DNA of 64,000 nucleotides. Source: CAYUZU01 sp964448675 (lineage in GTDB: Bacteria; Planctomycetota; Phycisphaerae; UBA1845; Fen-1342). The translations under genes were made by a program, and so were the position numbers. Positions 23,519-33,124 of this stretch are shown one piece after another (within the stretch, counting starts at the first letter, position 1; each line of letters starts with the position of its first letter). The notes under the pieces are model-generated. The model saw only the letters and a list, made by a program, of their open reading frames with translations. It made no database searches and had not been told where the DNA came from. The stretch is taken from assembly GCA_964448675.1 (NCBI GenBank), contig CAYUZU010000018.1:1-64000 (forward strand), written 5' to 3'.

Positions 23519-25036
23519 ATGGACTGCGAGGATACCGTGACCGAAATCGCTCAGAGCCAACAGAAGCCGCCACGCTCGCCCACGGTCGAGCTGCTGGTGC
23601 TCGCCACGCCCATCATCCTGATGGCCCTGTCGCGCATGCTGATGGGCTTCATCGACGTGATCATGGTCGCGCGGCTGGGGACGGACGAGCTGGCGGCGAT
23701 CTCGCCGGCGTCGATGCTGATCTTCGTGCTGGGCTGCCTGGGGCTGGGTATTGCCAACGCCGTCCAGACCTTCGTCTCACAGGCTGATGGGCGCGGCGAG
23801 CCCGAACAGGCCGGCGGGTACACCTGGCAGAGCTTCTACATCGCCGGCGCCTTTGGCGTGCTGACCATTCCGCTGGTGCTCCTGGTGCCGCAGTGGCTCG
23901 GCTGGATTGCCGCGCTCGGGGAGCACGCGCCCGCGGTGAAGGCGCTGGAGGTCCAGTATGTGCGGATCGCGCTGTGGTCGATTCCGCCGGCGATCGTGTG
24001 CATCGGCATCAACGGGTTTTTCATGGGTGTGCAGAAGCCCAAGGTGGCACTGGTCGCGGTGATCGCATCGCTGGCGGTCAACGTCGTGGGCAACTGGCTG
24101 TTGATCTTCGGCAACCTCGGCTTCCCGGCACTGGGGATCGAGGGCGCGGCGTATGCGACCGTCATCGCGTGGATCGTGCGGGCGAGCGTGCTGACCGGCG
24201 CGATGCTGATGCCGGACTTCGATCGGCGCTACGACACCCGCCACAGCTACGCCCTGCAATGGCCAAAGTTCCGCGGTTTGCTGCGGGTCGGCGTGCCGAC
24301 GTCGCTCGGCTGGCTGGTGGATATCGGCTCGTGGTCAGCGTTCCTGATCATCATCGTGCCGTGGTACGGCAAGAACGCCATGGCCGCGAGCAACGTCGCG
24401 ATGCAGCTCATGCACCTGTCATTCATGCCGGCGATGGGCATCGGCATTGCGCTGTGCTCACAGGTCGGCTTCGCCATCGGCCAGGGCAAGCCCGAGCTGG
24501 CGTACCTGCGGGCCCGCACCGCATTCACGCTGTCGGGCATCTACATGGGGCTCGTCGGGCTCGTGTTCTGGTTCGCGCCCGAACCGCTGATGTACATCTT
24601 CACCCAGGACGCCGCCGTCATCGAGGCCGGCGTGCTGATCCTGTTCTGGGTGGCGATCTTCCAGGTGTTCGACGCGATGGCGATCACCTACATGAACGCG
24701 CTGCGCGGCGCGGGCGACACGCGCGGGCCGGCGATCCTGATGGGCGTGTGCTGCATCGGAATCTTCTTCGGCGGGAGTGCGCTGGTGGCCCGATTCGCGC
24801 CGGGGCTGGGCATCAGCGGCCCGTGGGCCGTGTGCACCGTGTTCATCACCGTCGTCGGGCTGGTGCTGCTGTGGCGCTTCCAGGCCGGCCGCTGGCAGCA
24901 CATCAAGCTGTTTGACGATCAGGAGCCGGCCAGCAAGCCGGCGGAAGAGGTGGGCGTGGCGCCGAGTGCGGCAGAGGCGGCCGATGCCGCAGTCGCGCGC
25001 GAGCCCGGCGAACCGGAGGTTGACCTCGCGCGTTGA
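23519..25036 (+). CDS. MATE family efflux transporter
   Basis: 505 residues with 12 predicted TM helices in two related halves. The N-terminal half opens PTVELLVLATPIILMALSRMLMGFIDVIMVARLG, typical of NorM/DinF-type proteins; GIEGAAYATVIAWIV closes the first half. The last ~40 residues are an Ala/Glu-rich cytoplasmic tail. Family members export cationic drugs or metabolites using Na+ or H+. The start is uncertain: no good ribosome-binding site precedes the ATG, and an in-frame GTG a few codons later is possible. Expression is probably controlled by the terminator just upstream. Confidence 0.93.
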   Translation: MDCEDTVTEIAQSQQKPPRSPTVELLVLATPIILMALSRMLMGFIDVIMVARLGTDELAAISPASMLIFVLGCLGLGIANAVQTFVSQADGRGEPEQAGGYTWQSFYIAGAFGVLTIPLVLLVPQWLGWIAALGEHAPAVKALEVQYVRIALWSIPPAIVCIGINGFFMGVQKPKVALVAVIASLAVNVVGNWLLIFGNLGFPALGIEGAAYATVIAWIVRASVLTGAMLMPDFDRRYDTRHSYALQWPKFRGLLRVGVPTSLGWLVDIGSWSAFLIIIVPWYGKNAMAASNVAMQLMHLSFMPAMGIGIALCSQVGFAIGQGKPELAYLRARTAFTLSGIYMGLVGLVFWFAPEPLMYIFTQDAAVIEAGVLILFWVAIFQVFDAMAITYMNALRGAGDTRGPAILMGVCCIGIFFGGSALVARFAPGLGISGPWAVCTVFITVVGLVLLWRFQAGRWQHIKLFDDQEPASKPAEEVGVAPSAAEAADAAVAREPGEPEVDLAR

Positions 25037-25062
25037 CGCGCGGTGGCGTGTGCGGACGTGTG

Positions 25063-25944
25063 ATGGCACAAGTGATCGACAACAAGTCGGAGGCCGACGT
25101 CGCGACCGGCGACGTGCCCGAGGCGGAGCGCGTGCGGTTCGCGCAGCGGTTGGCGCGCAAACATAAACCGGACATGGAAGCCATGCTGCCGGTGTACCTC
25201 GGGTCCCTGGCCTTCGTGACGATCCTGGTACTCGAGTGGCCGACCACGGCCAATCCATCAGGCCCGGTAAGCTGGGTATCCGGCGCGGTGCTCGTTCCCG
25301 TCTGGGTGGCGGTGATGGCGATTCCAGCGGTGCGAGCCTATCAACGGTGGAGACTGCGCAAGGCCGCATCGGTCGCAGCGGAAGAACCGGACGAGAGTGG
25401 GCGCTTGTGGTGCGTGGGGACGCCCGTAGAGATCCAGGCCGAGCAGGGCATTCCTGATGTGCCGTTCGAGCCGCGGGTCTACCGACTGTGGAACGCGCCG
25501 CCTGCGATGAGTGCGGTCGGCGAGGGAGTCTATATTGTGACGCTCCTGGTTGCCGGCGGGTTCGCCATGTACTTCAACTACCTGATGACCGGCGAGTTCA
25601 CCCGCGGTGCCCCACTCTTCGTATACACTGCGATTGTGCTGCACTTCGGCCTGCAGGTACTGCTCTGGCCGGTGTACGCGCGGGTCGTGCCGGGGCGCGT
25701 CGAGCTACTCTCCTATGGGTTCCTGAGACGCTGTCGGATCATTCGCGTTGATCTGAAGAAGAACCGGCTGATCGTCGACCTGCGCAAGCGGCTGGCGGTG
25801 ATCGAGGCGCCCGACCGTGATAAGCCGCTGGAATTCTCGCTGGCGCTGATGCCGCATCGCAACCAGTTCGCCCACGATCTGTTCCAGGCCGCCCTGTCGA
25901 GCTATCCGCCGGGGCCGATCGATGAGGACGCGTCGGCCGGGTGA
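25063..25944 (+). CDS. Hypothetical membrane protein
   Basis: 293 residues from the ATG at 25063, 26 bp after the MATE stop, so possibly co-transcribed. Two hydrophobic segments at ~43-60 and ~70-90, a soluble stretch, two more at ~150-172 and ~183-203, then a cytoplasmic-looking C-terminus (RVDLKKNRLIVDLRKRLAVIE) resembling PH-like or bPH domains. No family is recognised with confidence. Confidence 0.7.
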   Translation: MAQVIDNKSEADVATGDVPEAERVRFAQRLARKHKPDMEAMLPVYLGSLAFVTILVLEWPTTANPSGPVSWVSGAVLVPVWVAVMAIPAVRAYQRWRLRKAASVAAEEPDESGRLWCVGTPVEIQAEQGIPDVPFEPRVYRLWNAPPAMSAVGEGVYIVTLLVAGGFAMYFNYLMTGEFTRGAPLFVYTAIVLHFGLQVLLWPVYARVVPGRVELLSYGFLRRCRIIRVDLKKNRLIVDLRKRLAVIEAPDRDKPLEFSLALMPHRNQFAHDLFQAALSSYPPGPIDEDASAG

Positions 25945-26044
25945 GGCCATGTTGGGGCCGGTGTGGAGTGGTAACCGGCGGGCGGGAATGCTATTTTGTA
26001 CGTTTTCGCAAACTTGCAGACCCCCAGGGGTCGAGGGACTGCCG

Positions 26045-29000
26045 ATGTTTGAGCCGTTGCCCGACAAATTCAGCTTTCCCGAGTCCGAGCAGCAGGTCCT
26101 GCGGTTCTGGGAAGAGCACGACGTGTTCAACCAGTCGCTGGAACAACGCCGCGGGGCACCGCGGTTCGTGTTCTACGAGGGGCCGCCGACGGCCAACGGC
26201 CTGCCGCATCCCGGGCACTGCCTGACGCGGGCGATGAAGGACCTGTTCCCACGTTATCAGACGATGTGCGGCAAGCTGGTGGATCGCAAGGCCGGCTGGG
26301 ACACGCACGGGCTGCCCGTCGAGGTCGAGGTCTGCAAGGAGCTCGGCATCCACACCAAGGAGGAGATCGAGCAGCACGGGGTGGAGAACTTCGTGCGGCT
26401 ATGCATCGATAGCGTGTTTCGCTACGTGCAGGAATGGGAGCAGATGACGCGGCGGCTGGGCTTCTGGGTGAACCTGGAAGAGGCCTACGTCACGTTTCAC
26501 CAGAGCTATGTCGAGAGCGTGTGGTGGGGGCTCAAGACGCTGTTCGAGCGCGGGCTGCTGTACCAGGGGCACAAGGTCGTGTGGTGGTGGGCCCAGGGGG
26601 GGACGGCCCTGTCGTCGGGTGAGGTCGGCGAAGGGTACCGCACGGTGCAGGACCCGTCGGTGTATGTGAGATTTCCGTTGCGGAAAGAAGCGACGAATAA
26701 CAAGAGCGAATTTGATCCTTGGAAGCTGGTCAAGGGGGACAAGCCAATCTCGCTGCTCGTCTGGACGACGACGCCGTGGACGCTGGTGAGCAACCACTTC
26801 GCCGCGGTCGGGCCGGACATCGACTACACGTTCCTGCACGACCAGACGCGCGAAGAGGTGCTGGTGATCGCGACGGCCCTGGTCGCGTCGACGATGGCGA
26901 AGCTCAAGCACGAGTACGCCGAACTGGGTACGTGCAAGGGATCCGACCTGGTCGGGCTGCGCTACGTGCCGCCGTTCGATTGCTACTACAAGTCCCTGGG
27001 CGACCAGAGAGCACCACTGAAGGATGGCGGCACGGATTCGGTCGGCTGGCGTATCACGCTGGCGGATTTCGTCACACTGGAGAGCGGCACCGGGCTGGTG
27101 CACGAGGCGCCGGCGTATGGCGAGGTGGACTTCGAGCTCTTGCAGGCCGAGCGGAAGCGGTTCGTGGACGAACTGCACACGCCGCCGCTGATCAATGCCG
27201 TCGCGCCGGACGGGACCTACACCGACGAAGCCCCCGCGCCCTATCGCGGCCGGTGGGTGAAGGACTGCGACAAGGACATCATTCGCGAGCTCAAGGAGCG
27301 CGATGTCCTGCTGCACCAGGAAACGATCGAGCACGAGTATCCGTTCTGCCCCCGCGCCGAGGATGACGCGCTGATCCAGTACGCGCGGAAGAGCTGGTTC
27401 GTGCGCACCAGCCAGTTCAAGGACGAGTTTCTCGCCAACAATGCTGGGATCTATTGGCTGCCGGACCACATCCGCGAGGGGCGCTTCGGCGACTTCCTGC
27501 GGAACAACGTCGACTGGGCGCTGTCGCGCGAGCGGTTCTGGGGGACGCCGCTGCCGATCTGGGTCTGTGAGCAGACCGGCAAGATGGAGGCGATCGGCTC
27601 GCTGGAGGAGCTGAAGGCCAAGGCGGGGGCGAGCGACGGCGGGCTGTGGGCGGAAAAGAAGGCGGCCGACGCGACGCTGCCGGATCACCTGATGGTGCAC
27701 AAGCCGTACATCGATGAGTGGACGTACGACAGCCCGTTCGTGCCGGGTGCGAAGATGCGTCGCGTGCCCGAGGTGATCGATTGCTGGTGGGACGCGGGGA
27801 GCATGCCGTTCGCGCAGTGGGGGTTCCCCCATGCCCCGGGCAGTGTCGAGACATTCAACGAGCGCTTTCCGGCGAATTTCATCAGCGAAGCGCTCGATCA
27901 GACCCGCGGGTGGTTCTATGGACTGCTGGCGATCAGTACGCTGCTGTTCCGCAACGGGGGAGCCAGTAATACGCCCACCCTACCCGTCCGAGATTACCCC
28001 CACCCCTACAAGACCTGCATCGTCCTCGGCCTGATGATGGGCGAGGACGGGTTGAAGATGAGCAAGCGGAAGAAGAACTACCGCGAGCCGACGTATATCT
28101 TCGACCAGTACGGGGCCGATGCAATGCGCTGGTTCTTCTTCTCCGGCCAGACGCCGTGGACCAGTGTCCGCTTCGAGGAGCAGAACATCCGCGATGCGCA
28201 CCGCGAGTTCCTCGTCCGGCTCTACAACGTGTTCAGCTTCTTCAATATCTACGCGAATATCGACGGCTTTGATCCGGGAAGCAGCGACGGCGGGACCGCG
28301 TGGCGCGCATCACCGGAGCGCGGCGAGCTGGATCGGTGGATCATCAGCGAGCTGCACCGCACGACGAAGTACGTGCGCGACAAGCTCGACGCTTTCGAGA
28401 ACTACCCCGCGGCCGGGCGGCTCAACGAGTTTGTCGACGCGCTGAGCAACTGGTACGTGCGCCGCAGCCGCGACCGCTTCTGGGCCCGCACTACTGGCGA
28501 CGCCGCACAGGACCAGGACAAGTGGGACGCGTACAACACGCTGCACGAGGTGCTGGTCGCGCTGAGCAAGCTGATCGCCCCGTTCACGCCGTTCTTCGCC
28601 GAGACGATGTATCAGAATCTGGCCCGAAGCGACGGCGCGACGGCGCGACGAAGCGACGGAGGGGTGCCGGTGAGTGTGCATCTGTGTGATTATCCGGTGC
28701 CGGATGCCGCGCTGATGGATGAGGAGCTGGCGCAGGAGATGGACCTGGTGCGGCAGATCGTGTCGCTGGGGCGGGCGGCGCGGACGGCCGCCAAGCTCAA
28801 GGTGCGCCAGCCGCTGGCCCTGGCCGAGATTATCCTGGTGCGGCCGGAGCACACCGATTGGCTGCGGGCGCACAGCGACCTGATCGCCGAGGAGCTCAAC
28901 ATCAAGGAGGTCGACTTCACCACCGAGGCCGACCACTACGTCACCTACCAGGTCAAGCCGAACTTCAAGTCCATCGGGCCCAAGTTTGGCAAGCTCGGCA

Positions 29001-29470
29001 AGCAAGTCGCAGCCGCCCTCAACCAGCTCGACGCGGCCGACGCGCGGCGGGCGCTGGCGGCCACGGGCAGCCTGTCGCTCGAGGTCGACGGACAGCGGGT
29101 GAATCTCAGCGAAGAGGACGTCGATATCCGCCTCGAGGCGAAGCCCGGCTGGTCGGCGGCGCAGGGTCGGGCCGGCGTGGTGGTCGTCAAGACCGAGCTG
29201 ACCGACGACCTCGTCGCGGAGGGGATGACGCGCGAGGTCATCCATCACGTGCAGGGCATCCGCAAGGACCTGAACCTGGCGTACGAGGCGCGGATCATGG
29301 TTCAGGTCGAGACGACCGACGCCCTGGCGGCGGTGGTGCAGCGCTACGCGGAGACGATCCGCCAGGAGTGCCTCGCCGACGAAGTGACGGTTGGGGCGCC
29401 GGCGGGCGGAGAGGTCCGCGAGGTGCGGATCGAGGGTCACGCGGCAAAGGTGGCGGTGCAGGCCCCGTAG
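26045..29470 (+). CDS. ileS: Isoleucyl-tRNA synthetase
   Basis: 1,141 residues from the ATG at 26045 (GAGGG upstream); the frame is open further upstream but only this start gives the family N-terminus. The HIGH-type motif is HPGH at 55-58, followed by DTHGLPVEVEV; the editing region and DWALSRERFWGTPLPIW follow; KMSKR is at 671-675. The length, the KMSKRKKNY context and the lack of a C-terminal zinc finger fit the long, eukaryote-like IleS2 class. IleS2 enzymes are often naturally less sensitive to mupirocin; not testable here. Confidence 0.96.
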   Translation: MFEPLPDKFSFPESEQQVLRFWEEHDVFNQSLEQRRGAPRFVFYEGPPTANGLPHPGHCLTRAMKDLFPRYQTMCGKLVDRKAGWDTHGLPVEVEVCKELGIHTKEEIEQHGVENFVRLCIDSVFRYVQEWEQMTRRLGFWVNLEEAYVTFHQSYVESVWWGLKTLFERGLLYQGHKVVWWWAQGGTALSSGEVGEGYRTVQDPSVYVRFPLRKEATNNKSEFDPWKLVKGDKPISLLVWTTTPWTLVSNHFAAVGPDIDYTFLHDQTREEVLVIATALVASTMAKLKHEYAELGTCKGSDLVGLRYVPPFDCYYKSLGDQRAPLKDGGTDSVGWRITLADFVTLESGTGLVHEAPAYGEVDFELLQAERKRFVDELHTPPLINAVAPDGTYTDEAPAPYRGRWVKDCDKDIIRELKERDVLLHQETIEHEYPFCPRAEDDALIQYARKSWFVRTSQFKDEFLANNAGIYWLPDHIREGRFGDFLRNNVDWALSRERFWGTPLPIWVCEQTGKMEAIGSLEELKAKAGASDGGLWAEKKAADATLPDHLMVHKPYIDEWTYDSPFVPGAKMRRVPEVIDCWWDAGSMPFAQWGFPHAPGSVETFNERFPANFISEALDQTRGWFYGLLAISTLLFRNGGASNTPTLPVRDYPHPYKTCIVLGLMMGEDGLKMSKRKKNYREPTYIFDQYGADAMRWFFFSGQTPWTSVRFEEQNIRDAHREFLVRLYNVFSFFNIYANIDGFDPGSSDGGTAWRASPERGELDRWIISELHRTTKYVRDKLDAFENYPAAGRLNEFVDALSNWYVRRSRDRFWARTTGDAAQDQDKWDAYNTLHEVLVALSKLIAPFTPFFAETMYQNLARSDGATARRSDGGVPVSVHLCDYPVPDAALMDEELAQEMDLVRQIVSLGRAARTAAKLKVRQPLALAEIILVRPEHTDWLRAHSDLIAEELNIKEVDFTTEADHYVTYQVKPNFKSIGPKFGKLGKQVAAALNQLDAADARRALAATGSLSLEVDGQRVNLSEEDVDIRLEAKPGWSAAQGRAGVVVVKTELTDDLVAEGMTREVIHHVQGIRKDLNLAYEARIMVQVETTDALAAVVQRYAETIRQECLADEVTVGAPAGGEVREVRIEGHAAKVAVQAP

Positions 29471-29536
29471 GCGCGGACCTGCGGCCCCACGGGGCCGAAA
29501 AAAGGGCATTATAGGACGTTACTGTGATTTTCGCGT

Positions 29537-29565
29537 TTGATACAGCACTAGACCGATGCTATATT
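29537..29565 (+). promoter_or_regulatory. Promoter of the isc operon
   Basis: TTGATA at 29537-29542, a 17-bp spacer, TATATT at 29560-29565. It lies 30 bp before the iscR start codon, in the only AT-rich part of the gap after ileS. Both boxes are 5/6 matches to consensus. Confidence 0.7.
29540..29564 (+). promoter_or_regulatory. Candidate IscR/Rrf2 operator (25-bp imperfect inverted repeat)
   Basis: ATACAGCA and TGCTATAT form arms 9 bp apart, total 25 bp, the length of a type 1 IscR site. It covers the -35 to -10 spacer, so a bound regulator would block polymerase. Autoregulation by the adjacent Rrf2 protein is inferred. Confidence 0.5.
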
Positions 29566-29594
29566 TAGAAGGGCGCTTTTAAGGAGTCCTTCGT

Positions 29595-30047
29595 ATGTTG
29601 ACACTGACCCGAAAAACCGAGTACGCCATGATCGCCGTCTGTCATCTCATCCGCGCCGGCCAGAAGGTCGTCAGTGCGCGGGACATTGCAGAAGCGCATG
29701 GCGTGCCGCTGCCCCTGCTGATGAACGTGCTGAAGAAGCTCAACCGCACGGGGCACGTGAACTCGGTGCGCGGGGCGCACGGGGGGTATGTGCTGGCGGC
29801 GGACCCGGACAAGATGACGCTGGACGAGCTGATTGAGGCTGTCGAGGGGCCGGTGCACCTGGTTCGCTGCGTGAACAGTGAGAAGGACGGTCGCCAGTGT
29901 ACGCTGACCGGGCCCTGTCCGATTCGGGGCTCGGTCCGCAAGGTGCATTATCGCCTGCGCGATTTCCTCAAGAGTGTGACCATGGCCGAGCTCGCCGCCG
30001 AGGACGGGCAGTCGCAGCGCAAGGTCTCCGGGGCGGTCGCGCAATGA
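29595..30047 (+). CDS. iscR: Rrf2-family regulator, IscR-like
   Basis: 150 residues with AAGGAG before the ATG. The N-terminal winged helix LTLTRKTEYAMIAVCHLI..ARDIAEAHGVPLPLLMNVLKKL and the wing RGAHGGYVLA are typical. Three Cys at 92, 102 and 108 correspond to the cluster-binding Cys triad of IscR (92, 98, 104 in E. coli) with wider first spacing, so a [2Fe-2S]-sensing repressor is likely. It is the first gene of the ISC operon and overlaps iscS by 4 bases. Confidence 0.9.
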   Translation: MLTLTRKTEYAMIAVCHLIRAGQKVVSARDIAEAHGVPLPLLMNVLKKLNRTGHVNSVRGAHGGYVLAADPDKMTLDELIEAVEGPVHLVRCVNSEKDGRQCTLTGPCPIRGSVRKVHYRLRDFLKSVTMAELAAEDGQSQRKVSGAVAQ

Positions 30048-31252
30048 AGATCTACCTCGATCACAACGCCACGACGCCGGTCGATCCGATCGTGCTCGAA
30101 GCGATGCTGCCGTATTTCACCGAGAAGTTCGGCAATGCCGCTTCGCGCAGCCATCACTTCGGCTGGGAGGCCGAGCAGGCGGTCGAACTGGCGCGACAGC
30201 AGATCGCCGACGTGATCGGCGCCGAGGCCAAGGAGATCATCTGGACCAGCGGCGCGACGGAGGGCAACAACATCGCCATCAAGGGGGTCGCGGCGATGTA
30301 CGCCGACCAGGGCCGGCACATCATCACGCAGCCGACCGAGCACAAGGCCGTGATCGATCCCTGCAAGTACCTCGAACAGCACGGCTATCGCGTGACATTC
30401 CTGCCGGTGGACGAGCGTGGTCGGGTGGACGTGCAGAAGCTCGCCGCGGCGATCAAGGACGACACGGTCCTGGTGTCGATCATGCACGGCAACAACGAGA
30501 TCGGCACGCTGCAGCCGATCGGCGAAATCGGCCGCTTGTGCAAGGAGCGCGGCGTGCTGTTTCACACGGACTGTTGCCAGACGTTCGGCAAGGTGCCGAT
30601 CGACGTCGAGGAGATGGGCATCGACCTCCTCACGTGCAGCGGGCACAAGATGAACGGCCCGAAGGGCATCGGCGCCCTGTACGTGCGGCGGCGCCGCCCG
30701 CGGGTGCGCTGCGAGCCGGTAATTCACGGCGGCGGCCACGAGCGCGGCATGCGCAGCGGGACGCTCAACGTGCCGGCGATCGTCGGCATGGGCAAGGCGG
30801 CCGAATTGTGCCAGCAGCACATGGACACCGAGCCGGCGCGGCTGGCGGCGTTGCGCGACCGGCTACAGGCAGGGATCCTGTCGCAGCTCGAAGAGGTCAA
30901 GCTCAACGGGCACCCGACCGAGCGGACGCCGACGAACCTCAACCTGTCGTTCGCCTATGTCGAGGGCGAGAGCCTGATGATGGGCATGGAGGAAATCGCG
31001 GTGTCGAGCGGGTCGGCCTGCACCAGCGCGTCGCTCGAGCCCAGCTACGTGCTGAAGGCCATCGGCGTCGGCGAGGACCTGGCCCACAGCAGCATTCGCT
31101 TTTCGGTCGGGCGCTTCAATACCGAGCCAGAGATTGACCACGCCATCGAGCGCGTGGTCGCGGCCGTACGGCGGCTGCGCGAGATGAGCCCGCTGTGGGA
31201 GATGGCCCAGGAAGGGGTCGACCTGAAGACGGTGCAATGGGGCGGTGAATAG
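30044..31252 (+). CDS. iscS: Cysteine desulfurase IscS
   Basis: 402 residues; the ATG overlaps the iscR TGA. It is a PLP enzyme: YLDHNATTPVDP at the N-terminus, His100, the PLP lysine Lys202 in SGHKMNGPKG, and the catalytic Cys326 in SSGSACTSASLEPSYVLKAIG. Residue positions match E. coli IscS within four. It supplies persulfide sulfur to IscU. Confidence 0.97.
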   Translation: MKIYLDHNATTPVDPIVLEAMLPYFTEKFGNAASRSHHFGWEAEQAVELARQQIADVIGAEAKEIIWTSGATEGNNIAIKGVAAMYADQGRHIITQPTEHKAVIDPCKYLEQHGYRVTFLPVDERGRVDVQKLAAAIKDDTVLVSIMHGNNEIGTLQPIGEIGRLCKERGVLFHTDCCQTFGKVPIDVEEMGIDLLTCSGHKMNGPKGIGALYVRRRRPRVRCEPVIHGGGHERGMRSGTLNVPAIVGMGKAAELCQQHMDTEPARLAALRDRLQAGILSQLEEVKLNGHPTERTPTNLNLSFAYVEGESLMMGMEEIAVSSGSACTSASLEPSYVLKAIGVGEDLAHSSIRFSVGRFNTEPEIDHAIERVVAAVRRLREMSPLWEMAQEGVDLKTVQWGGE

Positions 31253-31319
31253 CGTGCCGCGGCCCGGCTGCATGGCGAAGGTGGCGCTAGAATCACGGTA
31301 GAAACGGAGCGAACGGCCC

Positions 31320-31739
31320 ATGGCGTACAACGACAAGATCATCGATCACTACAACAACCCGCGAAACGTGGGTTCAATGGACCGCAAGGCCGGCAACGTC
31401 GGCACCGGCATCGTCGGGGCCCCGGAGTGCGGCGACGTCATGAAGCTCCAGATTCAGGTCGATGAGCAGGACAACATCGTCGATGCCAAGTTCAAGACGT
31501 TCGGCTGTGGGTCGGCGATCGCATCGAGCTCCCTGGCCACCGAGTGGATCAAGGGGCGCTCGCTCGACGAGGCGCTGGAGATCAAGAACACCGATATCGT
31601 GAAGGAGCTCGCCCTGCCGCCGGTCAAGATCCACTGTAGCGTACTCGCCGAGGATGCCGTGCGGGCCGCAATCAAGGACCTCAAGGCCAAGCGCGGCGGT
31701 GCGAAGCCCGGCACGACGCAGCCGGCGGCGGCCAAGTAG
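31320..31739 (+). CDS. iscU: Iron-sulfur scaffold IscU
   Basis: 139 residues. The cluster ligands Cys37, Asp39, Cys63, His105 and Cys106 all fall at the same residue numbers as in E. coli IscU. The LPPVK motif at 99-103, recognised by HscA, is intact. A short Lys/Ala-rich tail is added at the C-terminus. Confidence 0.97.
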   Translation: MAYNDKIIDHYNNPRNVGSMDRKAGNVGTGIVGAPECGDVMKLQIQVDEQDNIVDAKFKTFGCGSAIASSSLATEWIKGRSLDEALEIKNTDIVKELALPPVKIHCSVLAEDAVRAAIKDLKAKRGGAKPGTTQPAAAK

Positions 31740-31867
31740 CGGCCGAAGGCACGGCTCACAGCGCCGTGGCGCCTGGTGGCCTGGCCGAGCATCGCACGGC
31801 GCACAACGCCGGCGCACGCGGCGGCGGGCCACAGGCACAAGACAAGTCAACGACAGGAGCGACGAAT

Positions 31868-32290
31868 ATGAGTACCCATCCCGACACCAGGACCAACGAT
31901 GCCCAGGCCCTGCGCGAGCGCGCCATTCAGCCGGGCCAGGGTGAAGGCATCCAGCTCACCGAGTTCGCGGCGCAGCGCGTCCGCGAATACGTCGAGAAGA
32001 TGGAGAACCCCGCAACGACGTATCTCTTCTTCGGCGTCAAGGGCGGCGGGTGCAGCGGCCTGACCTACGTGCTCGACCTGCGCGACGTGCGCAACGCCCC
32101 CGTCAGCGAGATGGACGAGGTGTTCGATTCGCACGGCATCCTCATCGTCTGCGATTTCAAGAGCTACGAGGTCGGCAACCTCAGCGGCACGATGATCGAC
32201 TTCGAAGACGGCCTCAACGGCCGCGGCTTCACCTTCAACAATCCCAACGCCAAGCACAGTTGCGGTTGCGGTTCGAGCTATTCGGCGTAA
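31868..32290 (+). CDS. iscA: A-type iron-sulfur carrier IscA
   Basis: 140 residues from the ATG at 31868, with AGGAG upstream. An Asn/Gln-rich N-terminal extension of ~25 residues precedes the HesB domain. Conserved Cys62 (GGGCSGLTY), Cys132 and Cys134 (HSCGCGSS) are present. Accepts clusters from IscU and delivers them to targets. Confidence 0.94.
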   Translation: MSTHPDTRTNDAQALRERAIQPGQGEGIQLTEFAAQRVREYVEKMENPATTYLFFGVKGGGCSGLTYVLDLRDVRNAPVSEMDEVFDSHGILIVCDFKSYEVGNLSGTMIDFEDGLNGRGFTFNNPNAKHSCGCGSSYSA

Positions 32291-32503
32291 TCTACAGGGG
32301 GCGTCCGGCGCGCCTTCGGCCGCTGCCGTGTGGCAGGGCTGTATAAGCCGTGTCGTGGGCCGGTCCAGCGCCCGGATCTCAGGGCAGAGCGGAGCGAGGC
32401 CCGACCTGTGACAGCACGGAGCGATGTCCTGCCGGATTCGTCCCGTGCAGAGCCCGGACGCTACGTTGTCTGACGCCGGTGGGCGCACCGCAGCCGCGAT
32501 TGG

Positions 32504-33124
32504 ATGGCCATGAGCAACGAACCCGACCGCTCGCAACATGCCGTCGTCAGCAAGTGCACCGCGTGTCGCCGCAGCATGGACTGGCCGTTCTTCTGTGACC
32601 ACTGCCACTCGCTCTATCCCGCGGACAGCCTTAACTACTTCGAGATGCTCGGCCTCGAGCCGCGCTACGAACTCGATCAGGCGACCTTGCGCCAGCGCTA
32701 CTTGCAAGCGTCGCGCGGCGTCCATCCCGACCAGCACGGCGACAGCGGCGATGCGTTGAGCATGCGGCTGAGTGCGCAACTGAACGAGGCGCACCGAGTG
32801 CTGCGCGATCCGGTGCTGCGGGCCGAATACCTGCTCGAGCTGCTCGGCGGCAAGTCGGCCACCGAAGACAAGCACGTCCCGCCCGAGGTCTTGAGCACGA
32901 CGCTCATGTTGCGCGAGGAGATCGAGGAAGCCCGCGAAGCAGACGACCAGGCCGCGCTGCAAGCATGCGCCGAGCAGATTCGTGAGTACTACGAGCAAGC
33001 CGCAGGGCGCGTCGCGGCACTGGCACCGCAACTGCCGGGCGATGACGCATTGCGCAACGAGCTGCGGGCCGCCCTCAACGCGGTCAAGTACTACCAGAAG
33101 CTCCGCAACGAAGTGCAGACCTGA
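32504..33124 (+). CDS. hscB: Fe-S assembly co-chaperone HscB with N-terminal zinc-binding domain
   Basis: 206 residues (start 32504 or 32510). Residues 18-34 form a Cys4 site (CTAC...CDHC), as in human HSCB and absent from E. coli HscB. The J domain follows with HPD at 74-76 (ASRGVHPDQ). The C-terminal three-helix domain begins near 120 (LREEIEEAREADDQ). It recruits IscU to HscA. It ends one base before the hscA ATG. Confidence 0.94.
   Translation: MAMSNEPDRSQHAVVSKCTACRRSMDWPFFCDHCHSLYPADSLNYFEMLGLEPRYELDQATLRQRYLQASRGVHPDQHGDSGDALSMRLSAQLNEAHRVLRDPVLRAEYLLELLGGKSATEDKHVPPEVLSTTLMLREEIEEAREADDQAALQACAEQIREYYEQAAGRVAALAPQLPGDDALRNELRAALNAVKYYQKLRNEVQT

Noticed and set aside
29471..29520. GC-rich hairpin after ileS as an intrinsic terminator
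   Set aside because: The stem is followed by an A run, not a T run, on the coding strand, so it does not fit a terminator for ileS.
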